Source: Achromobacter xylosoxidans (lineage in GTDB: Bacteria; Pseudomonadota; Gammaproteobacteria; Burkholderiales; Burkholderiaceae_B). From it: a stretch of 64,000 nucleotides of DNA. Made by a program: the position numbers and the translations under genes. Location: positions 1,612,001-1,676,000 of the forward strand of contig NZ_LN831029.1 in assembly GCF_001457475.1 (NCBI RefSeq), read 5' to 3'. Positions 26,420-39,057 of the stretch are shown here, piece by piece. Within the stretch, counting starts at the first letter, position 1, and every line of letters starts with the position of its first letter. A model generated the notes under the pieces. The model was not told where the DNA came from. It saw nothing but the letters and a program-made list of their open reading frames with translations, and searched no databases.

Positions 26420-27973
26420 ATGATGAAAGTTCTGCGCCCCACCAAGCTGATGGCCGCCGCCGCGGTGGCCTTCGGCGTGCTCACCTCGCCGCTGGCGCAT
26501 GCTGCCAAGGACGTGACGTTTGCCGTCTCCATCGCGCTGGAAACGCTCGATCCGTACAACACCAACAGCACGCTGAACCAGGCGGCCGGCAAGGCCTACT
26601 ACGAAGGCCTGTTCGAGTTCGACAAGGACCTGAAGGTCCAGAAGGTGCTGGCCACCGACTACACCGTCAGCGAAGACGGCCTGGTGTACACCTTCAAGCT
26701 GCGCGATGGCGTCAAGTTCCATGACGGCACGCCGTTCAACGCCGAAGCCGTCAAGATCAACTTCGACCGTCCGGCCAACCCCGACAACCGCCTGTCGCGC
26801 TACATCCAGTTCAGCGTCATCGAGAAGACCGAAGTGGTCGACCCGCTGACCGTCAAGATCACGCTGAAGAAGCCGTTCTCGGCCTTCATCAACGCGCTGG
26901 CCCACCCGGCCGCCATGATGATCTCGCCGGCCGCCCTGGCCAAGTACGGCAAGGAAATCGGCTTCCACCCGGTCGGCACCGGCCCGTTCGAATTCGTCGA
27001 ATGGAAACCGGCCGAATACCTGAAGGTCAAGAAGTTCGACGGTTACTGGAAGAAGGGCTACCCGAAGGTCGACACCCTGACCTTCCGCACCGTGACCGAC
27101 AACAACACCCGCGCCGCCGTGGTGCAGACGGGCGAAGCGCAATTCGCTTTCCCGGTGCCGTTCGAGCAGGCCGCCGTGCTGTCCAAGAACGACAAGCTGG
27201 ATGTGGTCGACCACAAGAACTCGATCATGGCCCGCTACCTGTCGATGAACACGCAGCAAAAGCCGTTCGACAACGTCAAGGTGCGTGAAGCCATCAACTA
27301 CGCCATCAACAAGGAAGCCCTGGCCAAGGTCGCTTTCTCGGGCTACGCCACCATCGTCGATGGCGTCGTGCCGCAAGGCGTGGACTTCGCCCACAAGACC
27401 GGCCCGTGGCCGTACGACATCAAGAAGGCCAAGGCCCTGCTGGCCGAAGCCGGCTACCCCAACGGCTTCGAAAGCCAGCTCTGGTCCGCCTACAACGACG
27501 GCACCTCGGTGAAGGTGGTGCAGTTCCTGCAGCAGCAACTGGCGCAAGTCGGCATCAAGGTGTCGGTGGAAGTGCTGGAATCGGGCCAGCGCGTGCAGCG
27601 CGTGCAACAGGTGCAAAAGCCTGAAGACGCCAAGGTCCGCATGTACTACGCCGGCTGGTCGTCCTCGACCGGCGAAGCCGACTGGGGCCTGCGTCCGCTG
27701 CTGACCACCGCGGCTTTCCCGCCGGTGCTCAACAACGTGTCGTACTACTCGAACAAGTCGGTTGACGACGGCATCCAGCAAGCCCTGGCCACGACCGACC
27801 GCGCCAAGAAGACCGAGATCTACAAGAACGTTCAGGAAACCATCTGGAAGGACGCCCCGTGGGCCTTCCTGGTGACCCAGAACAACCTGTACGTCAAGTC
27901 GAAGAACCTGTCGGGCGTGTACGTGGAACCGGACACCTCGTTCTGGTTCGGCGACATCGACCTGAAGCAGTAA
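26420..27973 (+). CDS. gsiB: ABC transporter periplasmic peptide-binding protein
   Basis: 517 residues, SBP_bac_5 (DppA/OppA/GsiB) family. The N-terminal signal peptide is about 28 residues (LMAAAAVAFGVLTSPLAHAA). Typical sequence follows: VSIALETLDPYNTNSTL, KFHDGTPFNAEAVKINFDR and PVGTGPFEFVEWKP. It captures peptides (glutathione-like, or isoaspartyl and D-amino acid peptides given the operon) in the periplasm. The Shine-Dalgarno AGGAG lies seven bases ahead. A compact Gln/Val/Arg-rich insertion (QRVQRVQQVQ) occurs near residue 395. Two stem-loops follow before gsiC. Confidence 0.93.
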   Translation: MMKVLRPTKLMAAAAVAFGVLTSPLAHAAKDVTFAVSIALETLDPYNTNSTLNQAAGKAYYEGLFEFDKDLKVQKVLATDYTVSEDGLVYTFKLRDGVKFHDGTPFNAEAVKINFDRPANPDNRLSRYIQFSVIEKTEVVDPLTVKITLKKPFSAFINALAHPAAMMISPAALAKYGKEIGFHPVGTGPFEFVEWKPAEYLKVKKFDGYWKKGYPKVDTLTFRTVTDNNTRAAVVQTGEAQFAFPVPFEQAAVLSKNDKLDVVDHKNSIMARYLSMNTQQKPFDNVKVREAINYAINKEALAKVAFSGYATIVDGVVPQGVDFAHKTGPWPYDIKKAKALLAEAGYPNGFESQLWSAYNDGTSVKVVQFLQQQLAQVGIKVSVEVLESGQRVQRVQQVQKPEDAKVRMYYAGWSSSTGEADWGLRPLLTTAAFPPVLNNVSYYSNKSVDDGIQQALATTDRAKKTEIYKNVQETIWKDAPWAFLVTQNNLYVKSKNLSGVYVEPDTSFWFGDIDLKQ

Positions 27974-27992
27974 TCGCGCGGCGGTAACTCAC

Positions 27993-28048
27993 GGGGCCGT
28001 TCGGCCCCTTGCAAGGCCACATACGGCGGGGACGCGGTGTCCCCGCCG
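27993..28048 (+). other. Two stem-loops between gsiB and gsiC
   Basis: Hairpin one: GGGGCC (27993-27998) with GGCCCC (28003-28008). Hairpin two: CGGCGGGGAC (28024-28033) with GTCCCCGCCG (28039-28048). Such structures after a binding-protein gene commonly protect that part of the message from 3' decay and lower expression of the permease genes; here that is inferred. Confidence 0.5.
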
Positions 28049-28065
28049 ATGTTGCAGGAATTTCA

Positions 28066-28986
28066 ATGCTGACCTACATCGTCAAACGTCTTTTGGGCAT
28101 GATCCCCACGCTGCTGCTGGTGGCCGTGGTCGTGTTCCTGTTTGTGCACATGCTTCCGGGCGACCCGGCGCGACTGGCCGCGGGCCAGGAGGCCGACCAG
28201 CAGACCGTCGAACTGGTGCGCAAGGAACTGGGGCTGGATCTGCCCCTGCCGCAGCAATTCGTGCGCTACTTCAGTCACATGCTGCAAGGCGACCTGGGTA
28301 CCTCGCTGCGTACCAAGCGTCCCGTCTCGACCGAAATCGCCGATCGCTTCATGCCCACGCTGTGGCTGACCATCGCGAGCATGGTCTGGTCCGTCACCTT
28401 CGGCATGATCATCGGCATCGTGTCGGCCGTGTGGCGCAACCGCTGGCCCGACCGCCTCGGCATGACGCTGGCGGTGTCCGGCATCTCGTTCCCCGCCTTC
28501 GCGCTGGGCATGATGCTGATGCAGATCTTCTCCGTGAACCTGGGCTGGCTGCCGACCGTGGGCGCCTCCAGCTGGAAACACTACATCCTGCCGTCCATCA
28601 CGCTGGGCGCGGCCGTGGCCGCGGTGATGGCGCGCTTCACCCGCGCGTCCTTCGTCGAAGTGGTGCAGGAAGACTTCGTGCGCACCGCCCGGGCCAAGGG
28701 CCTGAGCGAGCGCCGCGTGGTCATCAAGCACGCGCTGCGCAACGCGCTGATTCCTGTCGTCACCATGATGGGCCTGCAGTTCGGCTTCCTGCTGGGCGGC
28801 TCGATCGTGGTCGAGACGGTGTTCAACTGGCCCGGCCTCGGCCGCCTGCTGGTCGACGCCGTGACCCAGCGCGACTATCCGGTGATCCAGGGCCTGGTGC
28901 TGCTGTTCTCGCTGGAATTCATCCTGATCAACCTGATTGTCGACGTGCTCTACGGCGTCATCAATCCCAGCATCCGTTACAAGTGA
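28066..28986 (+). CDS. gsiC: Dipeptide/glutathione-type ABC permease, GsiC-like
   Basis: 306 residues, the GsiC/DppB type, with six membrane helices. The N-terminal helix is [20 protein letters not shown] and the EAA loop that contacts the ATPase is [20 protein letters not shown]. It forms the pore with GsiD. I chose the ATG at 28066, the normal start; a longer frame upstream runs through the hairpins. It is followed by gsiD after seven bases. Confidence 0.93.
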   Translation: MLTYIVKRLLGMIPTLLLVAVVVFLFVHMLPGDPARLAAGQEADQQTVELVRKELGLDLPLPQQFVRYFSHMLQGDLGTSLRTKRPVSTEIADRFMPTLWLTIASMVWSVTFGMIIGIVSAVWRNRWPDRLGMTLAVSGISFPAFALGMMLMQIFSVNLGWLPTVGASSWKHYILPSITLGAAVAAVMARFTRASFVEVVQEDFVRTARAKGLSERRVVIKHALRNALIPVVTMMGLQFGFLLGGSIVVETVFNWPGLGRLLVDAVTQRDYPVIQGLVLLFSLEFILINLIVDVLYGVINPSIRYK

Positions 28987-28993
28987 GGCGGCC

Positions 28994-29896
28994 ATGAGCA
29001 ATACGACACCCGCCGCAACCGTTGCCGCCGCCGTGCCCAAGAACGACGTGCGCACGCCCGCCACCGAGTTCTGGCGCAAATTCAAGAAGCAGAAGCTGGC
29101 CGTGGGCGCCGGCGTCTTCGTCCTGCTGCTGGTCGTGGTGGCGATCCTCGCCCCCTGGATCGTGCCGTTCGACCCGGAGAACTTCTTCGACTACGACGCG
29201 CTCAACGCCGGTCCGTCCTGGACGCACTGGCTGGGCGTGGACTCGCTCGGCCGCGACATCTTCAGCCGCATCATCATGGGCGCGCGCATCTCGCTGGCCG
29301 CCGGCTTCCTGTCGGTCGCCATGGGCGCCATCGTCGGTACCTTCATGGGCCTGATGGCCGGCTACTACGAAGGCTGGTGGGAACGCATCACGATGCGTAT
29401 CTCCGACGTGCTGCTGGCGTTCCCCGGCATGCTGCTGGCCATCGGCGTGGTCGCGATCCTGGGTTCGAGCATGGTCAACGTGATCGTGGCCGTGGCCGTG
29501 TTCAGCGTGCCGGCGTTCGCCCGCCTGGTGCGCGGCAACACGCTGTCGATCAAGCAGATGACCTACGTCGAAGCGGTCAAGAGCGTGGGCGCGTCCGACT
29601 GGACCATCATCATGCGCCACATCCTGCCCGGCACGATCTCGCCGATCGTGGTGTACGGCACGATGCGTATCGGCACCTCGATCATCACCGCGGCCAGCCT
29701 GTCGTTCCTGGGCATGGGCGCTTCGCCCCCCACGCCGGAGTGGGGCGCGATGCTGAACGAGGCGCGTGCCGACATGGTGATCGCCCCGCATGTGGCGATC
29801 TTCCCGGCGCTGGCGATCTTCCTGACCGTGCTGGCGTTCAACCTGCTGGGCGACGGCCTGCGCGACGCGCTCGATCCCAAGATCGACCGCAAGTAA
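28994..29896 (+). CDS. gsiD: Dipeptide/glutathione-type ABC permease, GsiD-like
   Basis: 300 residues, DppC type. After a soluble N-terminus of about 30 residues, the first helix ([19 protein letters not shown]) is followed by the family signature [19 protein letters not shown], and the EAA loop reads [20 protein letters not shown]. It completes the gsiABCD importer. The next gene, a P1 peptidase, begins 169 bp downstream; that gap has GC-rich sequence but no convincing terminator, so transcription probably continues. Confidence 0.93.
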   Translation: MSNTTPAATVAAAVPKNDVRTPATEFWRKFKKQKLAVGAGVFVLLLVVVAILAPWIVPFDPENFFDYDALNAGPSWTHWLGVDSLGRDIFSRIIMGARISLAAGFLSVAMGAIVGTFMGLMAGYYEGWWERITMRISDVLLAFPGMLLAIGVVAILGSSMVNVIVAVAVFSVPAFARLVRGNTLSIKQMTYVEAVKSVGASDWTIIMRHILPGTISPIVVYGTMRIGTSIITAASLSFLGMGASPPTPEWGAMLNEARADMVIAPHVAIFPALAIFLTVLAFNLLGDGLRDALDPKIDRK

Positions 29897-30065
29897 CCGC
29901 CAAGCGGATGATGGCCGCCGCGCCGGCCGCCCTTCGGGGCGCGGCGCGCCCCATTGATCCCCTTGCCGCCGCCCGCGTCCGGGCGCCCGCCTCGCGGCGC
30001 GCGCCACGGTCGCGCGGGACGGCGGCATTTTGCATTCTGGAGCGTGGCGACACGCAGCGACAAGC

Positions 30066-31160
30066 ATGGAAAAACAAGCGTTCGACCAACCCCGCATCGG
30101 CAAGCTGGACGCCGGCCCGCTCGATTCGATCTGCGACGTGGGCGACATCAGCGTCGGCCACTGCACGCTGGACGATGGCGCGCTGCAGACCGGCGTGACC
30201 GTGCTGCGTCCGCACGGCGGCAACCCGTTCCTGGACAAGGTGCCGGCGGCCGCCACGGTGCTGAACGGCTTCGGCAAGAGCACCGGCCTGGTCCAGGTGC
30301 AGGAACTGGGCGTGCTGGAAACGCCGATCGCGCTGACCAACACTTTCGGCGTGGGCACCGTGGCCAACGCCCAGATCCGCGCGGCGGTGGCGGCCACGCC
30401 CGAGATCGGCCGCGGCATGTCGACGGTCAATCCGCTGGTCTTCGAATGCAACGACGGCTACCTGAATGACATCCAGGCCATGGCGGTGCAGGAGTCGCAC
30501 TACGCCCAGGCGCTGGCCGCCGCGGACAAGCGCATGGCGCAGGGCGCGGTCGGCGCAGGCCGCGGCATGTCGTGCTTTTCCTTCAAGGGCGGCATCGGCT
30601 CAGCCTCGCGCGTGGCCTCGATCCAGCCGGGCCTGCGCCATACCGTGGGCGCGCTGGTGCTGGCCAATTTTGGCCGCCTGCCCAACCTGACGGTGGCGGG
30701 CCGGCCCTTTGGCCGGCGGCTGGCGGACCAGTTGGACCGCGGCCTGGCGCAGGCCGGCGAGAACGCCGCCATCGTGCCGGAGAAGGGATCTATCATCCTG
30801 CTGGTGGCCACCGACGCGCCGCTCGACGCGCGCCAGCTGCGCCGCCTGTCGCTGCGCGCCGGCGCCGGCCTGGCCCGCACCGGCTCGGTGTTCGGCCATG
30901 GCAGCGGCGACATCGCGCTGGCGTTCTCCACCGCATACACCGTGCCGCAACAGGCCGAGCGGCCGATGCCGGCCATCGCCATGCTGCACGAGACCCGCAT
31001 CGATCCGCTGTTCGAGGCGGCGGCCGAGGCCTGCGAGCAGGCCATCATCGCCGCGCTGTGGCAGGCCGAGGGCGTGCGCGGCCGCGACGGCCATCACCGC
31101 GCCGCCATCCGCGAGGCCGCGCCCGACTGGCGCCAATGGCTGGCCGACACCGAATTCTGA
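30066..31160 (+). CDS. P1 family (DmpA-type) peptidase
   Basis: 364 residues. DmpA-type aminopeptidases are Ntn-like serine hydrolases that cut themselves between a conserved Gly and Ser; here these are G241-S242 in EKGSIILLVATDAPL. Other family features are VGHCTLDDGALQTGVTVLRP, TNTFGVGTVAN and GHGSGDIALAFST. Known members release N-terminal D- or L-alanine or beta-amino acids. The ATG at 30066 precedes MEKQAF; a short extension upstream is possible but lacks support. It lies within the peptide operon, so imported peptides with D- or beta-residues are the likely substrate. Confidence 0.92.
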   Translation: MEKQAFDQPRIGKLDAGPLDSICDVGDISVGHCTLDDGALQTGVTVLRPHGGNPFLDKVPAAATVLNGFGKSTGLVQVQELGVLETPIALTNTFGVGTVANAQIRAAVAATPEIGRGMSTVNPLVFECNDGYLNDIQAMAVQESHYAQALAAADKRMAQGAVGAGRGMSCFSFKGGIGSASRVASIQPGLRHTVGALVLANFGRLPNLTVAGRPFGRRLADQLDRGLAQAGENAAIVPEKGSIILLVATDAPLDARQLRRLSLRAGAGLARTGSVFGHGSGDIALAFSTAYTVPQQAERPMPAIAMLHETRIDPLFEAAAEACEQAIIAALWQAEGVRGRDGHHRAAIREAAPDWRQWLADTEF

Positions 31161-31180
31161 ATCCTACGAAGGCACACTCC

Positions 31181-31999
31181 ATGAAGATCCTGATTTCCAC
31201 CGATATCGAAGGCGTCGCCGGCGTCTTCCACGCCGAACAAGTGCGCGCCGGCAACGGCGAATACGAGCGCGCCCGCGCCTGGATGACGGCCGAGGCCAAC
31301 GCCGCCGTGCAGGGCGCCATCGCCGGCGGCGCCGAAGAGATCCTGGTCAACGATTCGCACGGCGGTTTCCGCAACCTGTTGCCGGACGGCATCGACGAAC
31401 GCGCCCGCCTGGTGCTGGGCAAGCCGCGCTACCTGGGCATGATGGGCGGCCTGGAAGAGGGCTGCGACGCCGTCTTCATGATCGGCTACCACTCGCGCTC
31501 GCAGGGCCGCGGCATCCTGGCGCACACCATCAACAGCTTCGCCTTCGCGCGCGTCTTCATCAACGGCATGGAACTGGGCGAGGCCGGCCTGTACGGCGCG
31601 CTGGCCGGTGAAATGGGCGTGCCCGTCATCCTGGCCACCGGCGACGACGTGTTCATCGCCGAGACCACCGACCTGTTCCCCGGCGCCCAGTGGGTGCAGA
31701 CCAAGGTGGCGCATGGCCAGGGCAGCGGCGTGACGCTGTCGCCGGCGGCCTCGCGCCGCGCGATCGCCGCCGCTGCGGAGACCGCCGTGCGTAATGTGAA
31801 GAAGGCGGTTCCGTTCCGCATCCCCGCCCCTATAGAATGCCGGTTGCAGACGCAGTCGTCGGCCCTGGCCGACCTGTTCTGCATGTGGCCCACGCTGGAG
31901 CGCGTGGACGGCGTGACGCTGCGGTTCACCACGGACAGCATGCAGGCCGCCATCCGCACCCTGAACAGCCTGGCCGCCATGTCCTTCATGTTGCGCTAA
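31181..31999 (+). CDS. M55 family D-aminopeptidase, DppA-like
   Basis: 272 residues. The N-terminal MKILISTDIEGVAGVF contains the zinc ligands Asp8 and Glu10; ILVNDSHGGFRNLLPD and VFMIGYHSRSQ supply the histidines. The Bacillus DppA type is a cytosolic, ring-shaped D-aminopeptidase releasing D-Ala from D-Ala-D-Ala or D-Ala-Gly-Gly, often linked to a dipeptide importer. It follows the P1 peptidase by 20 bp and precedes the M24 peptidase by eight, so the three are one transcriptional unit. This supports a role in degrading D-amino acid peptides from cell wall. Confidence 0.93.
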   Translation: MKILISTDIEGVAGVFHAEQVRAGNGEYERARAWMTAEANAAVQGAIAGGAEEILVNDSHGGFRNLLPDGIDERARLVLGKPRYLGMMGGLEEGCDAVFMIGYHSRSQGRGILAHTINSFAFARVFINGMELGEAGLYGALAGEMGVPVILATGDDVFIAETTDLFPGAQWVQTKVAHGQGSGVTLSPAASRRAIAAAAETAVRNVKKAVPFRIPAPIECRLQTQSSALADLFCMWPTLERVDGVTLRFTTDSMQAAIRTLNSLAAMSFMLR

Positions 32000-32007
32000 G
32001 GAAACCC

Positions 32008-33798
32008 ATGTCCAGCACCGACACCCGTATCGCCCAACTGCGGCAGGCCATGCGCCGCCGCAGCCTGTCCGCCTATATCGTGCCGTCCTCGGATCCGCAC
32101 CTGTCCGAGTACCTGCCGGCGCGCTGGCAGGGCCGGCGCTGGCTGTCGGGCTTCACGGGCTCGGTGGGCACGCTGGTCGTGACGGCCGATTTCGCCGGGT
32201 TGTGGGTCGACAGCCGCTATTGGGTGCAGGCCGAGGCGCAACTGGCCGGCACCGGCGTGCAGCTGATGAAGATCGCCGTCGCCACCACGCCGGGCCATGT
32301 GGACTGGCTGGCCGCCAACACCCGCGTCGGCGACGTCATCGGCGTCGATGGGCAGGTGCTGGGCCTGGCCGCGTTCCGCGCGCTGTCGGCGGCCGCCGCC
32401 GCATCGGGCGCGACGCTGGAAATCCGCGCCGACCTGCTGGACGACATCTGGACGGACCGCGCCGGCCTGCCGTCGGCCGCGATCTACGAACACGTGGCGC
32501 CGCAGGCCTGTGTCGCGCGCGCCGACAAGCTGGCCCAGGTGCGCGCCGCCATGCGCGCCCACGGCGCCGACGTGCATTTCATCAGCACGCTCGATGACAT
32601 CGCCTGGCTCCTGAACCTGCGCGGCGCCGACGTCGACTACAACCCGGTGTTCGTCGGCCACGCCCTGATCGGCCTGGACCACGCCACGCTGTTCGTGGCC
32701 GACGGCAAGATCGACGCCGCGCTGCGCGCCACGCTGGCCGCCGATGGCGTCGAGGTGGCCGATTACGCCCAGGCCGCCGACGCGCTGGCCTCGCTCGAAC
32801 TGGACCAGAAGCTGCTGATTGACCCGGCCCGCGTCACCTGCGGCGTGTTCCACGCGATGGATCCGGCCGTGCCGCGCGTCGAGGCGATCAACCCGTCCAC
32901 GCTGCTCAAGTCGCGCAAGACCGACGCCGAGTTGGCCAACGTGCGCCACGCCATGGCGCAGGATGGCGCCGCCCTGTGCGAGTTCTTCGCCTGGTTCGAA
33001 GGCGCGCTGGGCAACCAGCGCATCACCGAGCTGACCATCGACGAGCAGATCACCGCCGCCCGCGCGCGCCGCCCGGATTACGTCTGCCCCAGCTTCGCCA
33101 CCATCGCCGGCTTCAACGCCAACGGCGCCATGCCGCACTACCGCGCCACGGCCGAGTCGCACGCCACCATCGAGGGCGACGGCCTGTTGCTGATCGACTC
33201 GGGCGGCCAGTACCTGGGCGGCACCACCGACATCACCCGCGTGGTCGCGGTGGGCGCGCCCAGCGCCGACCAGAAAGTCGACTTCACGCTGGTGCTCAAG
33301 GGCATGATCGCGCTGTCGCGCGCCTCGTTCCCGCGCGGCACGCCGTCGCCGATGCTGGACGCCATCGCGCGCGCCCCGATCTGGGAAGGTGGCGCCGAAT
33401 ATGGCCACGGCACCGGCCACGGCGTGGGCTATTTCCTGAACGTGCACGAAGGTCCGCAGGTCATCTCCTACCGCGCGGCCCCCGGCCCGCACACGGCGAT
33501 GGAACCGGGCATGATCACGTCCAACGAACCGGGCATCTACCGCCCGGGCCGCTGGGGCGTGCGCATCGAGAACCTGGTGGCCAACCGCGCCTGGCTGACG
33601 TCCGAACTGGGCGAGTTCCTGTGTTTCGAGACGCTGACGCTGTGCCCGATCGACACGCGCTGCATCGAACCGTCGCTGCTGCGCGCGGATGAAATCGCGT
33701 GGCTGAACGACTATCACAAGACCGTGCTCGAGCGCCTGTCGCCGCTGGTGGAAGGCGAGGCCCTGGCTTGGCTGGAGCGGCGCACCGCGGCCATCTGA
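32008..33798 (+). CDS. M24 aminopeptidase P family (Xaa-Pro) peptidase
   Basis: 596 residues, the long eukaryote-like aminopeptidase P type with two creatinase N-terminal domains and a C-terminal pita-bread catalytic domain. Start MSSTDTRIAQLRQAMRRRSL, then SDPHLSEYLPARWQGRRWLSG. Metal ligands are in LLIDSGGQYLGGTTDITR, HGTGHGVGYFLNVHEGP, SNEPGIYRPGRWGVRIEN and the C-terminal glutamate of FETLTLCP. It removes N-terminal residues ahead of proline and finishes the peptide operon, ending at a very strong terminator. With IaaA, P1 and M55 it widens the range of peptides that can be fully degraded. Confidence 0.93.
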   Translation: MSSTDTRIAQLRQAMRRRSLSAYIVPSSDPHLSEYLPARWQGRRWLSGFTGSVGTLVVTADFAGLWVDSRYWVQAEAQLAGTGVQLMKIAVATTPGHVDWLAANTRVGDVIGVDGQVLGLAAFRALSAAAAASGATLEIRADLLDDIWTDRAGLPSAAIYEHVAPQACVARADKLAQVRAAMRAHGADVHFISTLDDIAWLLNLRGADVDYNPVFVGHALIGLDHATLFVADGKIDAALRATLAADGVEVADYAQAADALASLELDQKLLIDPARVTCGVFHAMDPAVPRVEAINPSTLLKSRKTDAELANVRHAMAQDGAALCEFFAWFEGALGNQRITELTIDEQITAARARRPDYVCPSFATIAGFNANGAMPHYRATAESHATIEGDGLLLIDSGGQYLGGTTDITRVVAVGAPSADQKVDFTLVLKGMIALSRASFPRGTPSPMLDAIARAPIWEGGAEYGHGTGHGVGYFLNVHEGPQVISYRAAPGPHTAMEPGMITSNEPGIYRPGRWGVRIENLVANRAWLTSELGEFLCFETLTLCPIDTRCIEPSLLRADEIAWLNDYHKTVLERLSPLVEGEALAWLERRTAAI

Positions 33799-33811
33799 TC
33801 GCTGTTTCCGA

Positions 33812-33847
33812 CCATGGAAAAAGGCCCCTCGGGGCCTTTTTCCATGG
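33812..33847. terminator. Bidirectional terminator after the peptide operon
   Basis: A perfect 17-bp stem, 33812-33828 with 33831-33847, containing A5 and T5 tracts, 14 bp after the M24 stop. It also lies 28 bp after the membrane protein gene on the minus strand, so it serves both. Confidence 0.92.
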
Positions 33848-33875
33848 CATGCGCGCCATCGCGCGGCGCTCACGC

Positions 33876-34880
33876 TCAGGCCGAGGCGCTCTCCGGCGGC
33901 GTCCGGCGGCGGTAGAACAGCCGGGCGCCGAGATAGCAGCTCAGCGCCAGCAGCACGCTGTAGATCAGCACCGACACCACCGAGGTCGTGTACGACGCGG
34001 CCGCGCGCATCAGCTGGCTCCAGGTCATGGTCCTGATGATCAAAAGCGCCAGGCCGATTCCCAGCGCCTGGGTCAGCCAGAAGGCGAAGGTGCCGTGGGC
34101 GATGGCGCGGCCCATGCCGGCCGTGCCGAGCGCTTGCGGCAGGCTGCGCAGGCAGACCCATGCGGCCAGCGCCAGCAGCAACGCGGGCACTATCCAGTAG
34201 CCGATCGCGTGTTCCAGCATGCCGGCCGATCCCGCATCGCTCATGAAGTACAGGCCGATCACCAGCGCGACGTGCAACTGCCACAGCAGCAGCGTCAGCG
34301 CGGCGATCCACGCGGCGTGGCGCCGCTGCAGGAACGGCGCCTGCGTGGCGGCGACGGGCGTGACGCTCCAGGCCGCGATGCGCACCGCCAGCCAGCTGCC
34401 CAGGATGGTGAGCAGGATGGCGCACAGCTTGGGCGGCAGGGCCATCAGCAGCATGCGGCGGGTGCCGTAATAGCCGAAGGCCTGGTCCACCCATTCCTTG
34501 TGCCTGACGATGAGCGCGTAGAAGCCGTGATTCAGCAACGCCAGGCCGGTCGAGATCAGCACGAACAGCACCAGCGAGACCACCAGCAGCACGGCCACCA
34601 TCCGGCCCGGGCGGTCGACGCCGCCCGCGTTGTGCCGGCGCAGCCAGCGCTGCGTGGCGCCCCAGGTGGTCAGGCCGACCAGGATGCAGCCGGCGACGAT
34701 GTTCACGACCGTGCTCGCCACCATGTCGGGCCGGGCAAACGCCTCGCGCGTCAGCGCGGCCAGCGGTCCGGCGCTTATCAGGTAGAGCTGGACCAGGATG
34801 GCGCCCAGCAGCTGTAGGCCGACGGCGGCCGTGGTCAGGCGCCTGGCCAGCGTGTTCGGGTGTGCGGTCGGAAGGTTCAT
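33876..34880 (-). CDS. Multi-pass membrane protein of unknown function
   Basis: 334 residues from the ATG at 34880 (MNLPTA); a second possible ATG is at 34919. About eight hydrophobic segments are visible, for example TTAAVGLQLLGAILVQLYLI at the N-terminus, VAVLLVVSLVLFVLISTGLA in the middle and VLIYSVLLALSCYLGARLFY near the end. The C-terminus is a short basic tail. I do not recognise the family. It is a single gene between the peptide operon, whose terminator it shares, and the divergent pyrG promoter. No function is proposed. Confidence 0.75.
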   Translation of the reverse strand: MNLPTAHPNTLARRLTTAAVGLQLLGAILVQLYLISAGPLAALTREAFARPDMVASTVVNIVAGCILVGLTTWGATQRWLRRHNAGGVDRPGRMVAVLLVVSLVLFVLISTGLALLNHGFYALIVRHKEWVDQAFGYYGTRRMLLMALPPKLCAILLTILGSWLAVRIAAWSVTPVAATQAPFLQRRHAAWIAALTLLLWQLHVALVIGLYFMSDAGSAGMLEHAIGYWIVPALLLALAAWVCLRSLPQALGTAGMGRAIAHGTFAFWLTQALGIGLALLIIRTMTWSQLMRAAASYTTSVVSVLIYSVLLALSCYLGARLFYRRRTPPESASA

Positions 34881-35001
34881 CGGCGGGGGCCTAGGGACGA
34901 GAAAATCGGGGACGACCATAGCATGAAGGTCGCCGCCACGGCATTTCGGTCTTCGGCGCGAGTGCAGCCAAATGTTACGCCTGGCCCGCTAGGGGAAAAC
35001 C

Positions 35002-36726
<1,725 letters not shown>

Positions 36727-36953
36727 TGCAGGCCGGCGGCACCGAGCCGCGCATCTGCGCCGCCCGGGCCGCCGGCCTTGTTCCCGCCGTCGCTCCTGGC
36801 GGACAATGCGCCGCGGCCCCGCGCCGCTGCGCTGCTTTCGGATACAACCACTTAGCATCGGACAGGCACGGCGCGACCGTGTTGCGCGACACTGCCTGTG
36901 TCATGCGGTCCCGCGCCGCGACCCCATCAACGCAACTGCCCTGAAGGAACCCC

Positions 36954-38529
<1,576 letters not shown>

Positions 38530-38536
38530 CGTAAGC

Positions 38537-38564
38537 GGGCCGCGGCACGCGCCGCGGCCCTGTT
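38537..38564 (+). terminator. Hairpin between eno and ftsB
   Basis: GGGCCGCGGC (38537-38546) pairs with GCCGCGGCCC (38551-38560), loop ACGC, then only TGTT. It may stop part of the eno transcripts and let the rest read into ftsB. Confidence 0.5.
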
Positions 38565-38593
38565 AGCGCCACGACTGCTGAGGGTTCCCGCGT

Positions 38594-39025
38594 ATGCGCC
38601 TGTTGTTCCTGGTGCTGTTCGTGCTGGTAGGGCTGATCCAATACCCGCTTTGGCTGGGGAAGGGCGGCTGGTTCAAGGTCTGGGACCTGCAACGCCAGGT
38701 GGCGGCGCAGCGCGAGACCAACGAAGGCCTGCGCGCGCGCAACGCCGCGCTGGAAGCCGAAGTCCGCGACCTGGACAACGGTTCCGGCGCCATCGAGGAA
38801 CGGGCCCGGGGCGAACTGGGCATGATGCGCGAAGGCGAAGTCTTCGTGCATATCCTGCCCCAGAACACCCAGCCGCCCGCGGGCGGCGCTTCATTGGCGA
38901 CCGATGCCGCGGCGCGGCCAGCCACTCCCACCCGCGCCAGCGCGCCCGCCACGCCGCCCAGGCCCGCCGCGCGGCCGGCTACGGGGGCCTCCGGCGGCAA
39001 CGCCGGCTCCTCCTCCCGGCACTGA
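38594..39025 (+). CDS. ftsB: Cell division protein FtsB
   Basis: 143 residues. A short cytoplasmic start, one membrane helix ([19 protein letters not shown]) and a periplasmic coiled coil ([20 protein letters not shown]... to about 75) ending in [20 protein letters not shown] are diagnostic. It forms the FtsQLB complex that triggers septal wall synthesis. The C-terminal tail after residue 95 is rich in Pro, Ala and Thr, longer than in Escherichia coli (103 residues in total), and looks disordered. Confidence 0.9.
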   Translation: MRLLFLVLFVLVGLIQYPLWLGKGGWFKVWDLQRQVAAQRETNEGLRARNAALEAEVRDLDNGSGAIEERARGELGMMREGEVFVHILPQNTQPPAGGASLATDAAARPATPTRASAPATPPRPAARPATGASGGNAGSSSRH

Positions 39026-39033
39026 TCGCATCC

Positions 39034-39057
39034 AAAAGCTGCCCATTCACGGGCAGC
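39034..39057 (-). terminator. Weak terminator overlapping the TadE-like stop codon
   Basis: On the minus strand GCTGCCC (39057-39051) pairs with GGGCAGC (39044-39038) and four T follow. The stop codon (39049-39047) lies in the loop. Confidence 0.4.
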
